A DNA stretch of 5,477 nt, taken from assembly GCA_964370185.1 (NCBI GenBank), contig CAYJIJ010000102.1, positions 1-5,477 of the forward strand, in the 5' to 3' direction. Positions 5,337-5,477 of this stretch are shown here, piece by piece. The notes under the pieces were generated by a model. The model ran no database searches. It was not told where the DNA came from and was given only the letters and a program-made list of their open reading frames with translations. Every line of letters begins with the position of its first letter. Position 1 is the first letter of the stretch. The translations under genes were made by a program, and so were the position numbers. Source of the DNA: CAYJEQ01 sp964370185 (GTDB lineage: Bacteria; Bacillota; Clostridia; Oscillospirales; Ruminococcaceae).

Positions 5337-5477
5337 AAGTGCAGAGAATATGTGAATTGAGGTAATTCTTAAGCTAATATATGGAAAATACAGCGCAATA
5401 ATTTTAAATTCATGAAAGTTTTTCGCACCAAAGCTCTTTCGAGCCCTGTCGCCTCGGCGATAAAAAAACCACCCATC
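5337..5477. other. Non-coding right edge with small GC-rich hairpins and a probable truncated terminator
   Basis: The first part is AT-rich. From about 5421 the composition turns GC-richer, with two small hairpins in tandem: GCTC-TTTC-GAGC (5433-5444) and TCGCC-TC-GGCGA (5449-5460). These are followed by TAAAAAAACCACCC. Read on the minus strand, the last bases are GGGTGG followed by TTTTTTT, which looks like the 3' arm and T-tract of a terminator whose other arm lies beyond the window. That would end a minus-strand gene to the right. The compact GC-rich block may be part of a dispersed intergenic repeat. I see no supported gene here. Confidence 0.4.

Noticed and set aside
5381..5401. Six-codon mini-ORF after GAGG at 5359-5362, as a possible leader peptide of the plus-strand transcript
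   Set aside because: The spacing from GAGG to ATG is about 18 nt and the peptide has no run of regulatory codons.
5256..5477. Minus-strand open frame of 73 codons entering from the right edge and stopping at 5258-5256
   Set aside because: It has no ATG, ends in an implausible Cys-rich AT-driven peptide, runs through the T7 tract of a probable terminator and contains the degV promoter. It could still be the tail of a gene outside the window, but nothing supports it.
5412..5477. Plus-strand open frame from ATG at 5412 running off the edge (22 codons)
   Set aside because: There is no ribosome binding site upstream, it lies over tandem hairpins, and it is too short to judge.
5431..5477. Right-edge hairpins as a riboswitch or the anti-terminator part of a T-box (GGGTGG on the minus strand)
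   Set aside because: The T-box continuation (TACCGCG after GGGTGG) is absent and replaced by a T-run, and I cannot match the conserved cores of the c-di-GMP, fluoride, ZTP or guanidine classes.

Overview
The window looks like a chromosomal segment from an endospore-forming, low-to-moderate GC Firmicute, most likely a gut-type member of class Clostridia (Oscillospiraceae or Lachnospiraceae-like). The basis is a near-textbook SpoVT, an FtsH of the type I associate with intestinal clostridia, a DegV/FakB-family protein, strong AGGAGG-like ribosome binding sites and AT-rich intergenic DNA with intrinsic terminators. The organism assignment is inference; no rRNA or other phylogenetic marker is present. 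I see no mobile element, CRISPR array, tRNA or rRNA.

Layout. Positions 1-60 carry a strong bidirectional terminator belonging to whatever lies to the left. A plus-strand group follows: a MarR-type regulator (198-626), a TauE/SafE-family membrane permease (630-1421) and an FtsH AAA+ zinc metalloprotease (1458-3296). The gaps are 3 and 36 bp, so these are probably one operon read from a promoter near 83-111. A 255-bp AT-rich gap contains a long GC-rich hairpin and several GCTAA/TTAGC inverted repeats. Next is the plus-strand monocistronic spoVT (3552-4094). A minus-strand degV-family gene (4286-5146) converges on spoVT, and both can use one bidirectional terminator at 4226-4272. The last 330 bp (5147-5477) have no convincing gene. 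They hold the degV ribosome binding site and leader, a tandem 12-bp repeat, and a perfect 10-bp inverted repeat that creates two back-to-back sigma-70-like promoters. At the right edge there is a small GC-rich hairpin cluster next to a probable truncated terminator.

How the genes may work together. The MarR protein probably controls its own operon, with the permease exporting or importing a small anion (sulfur oxyanion or organosulfonate type) and FtsH providing membrane-protein quality control. The signal and substrate cannot be read from sequence. spoVT is a late-sporulation transcription factor with its own regulatory region. The DegV protein probably binds a fatty acid for a FakA-type kinase encoded elsewhere. 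These three units need not be functionally related.

I found no clearly new multi-gene system. The most interesting items are the symmetric promoter/operator upstream of degV, the placement of an ftsH gene in a MarR-TauE operon, a His-to-Gln change at the expected fatty-acid-binding position of DegV, and the structured region upstream of spoVT.
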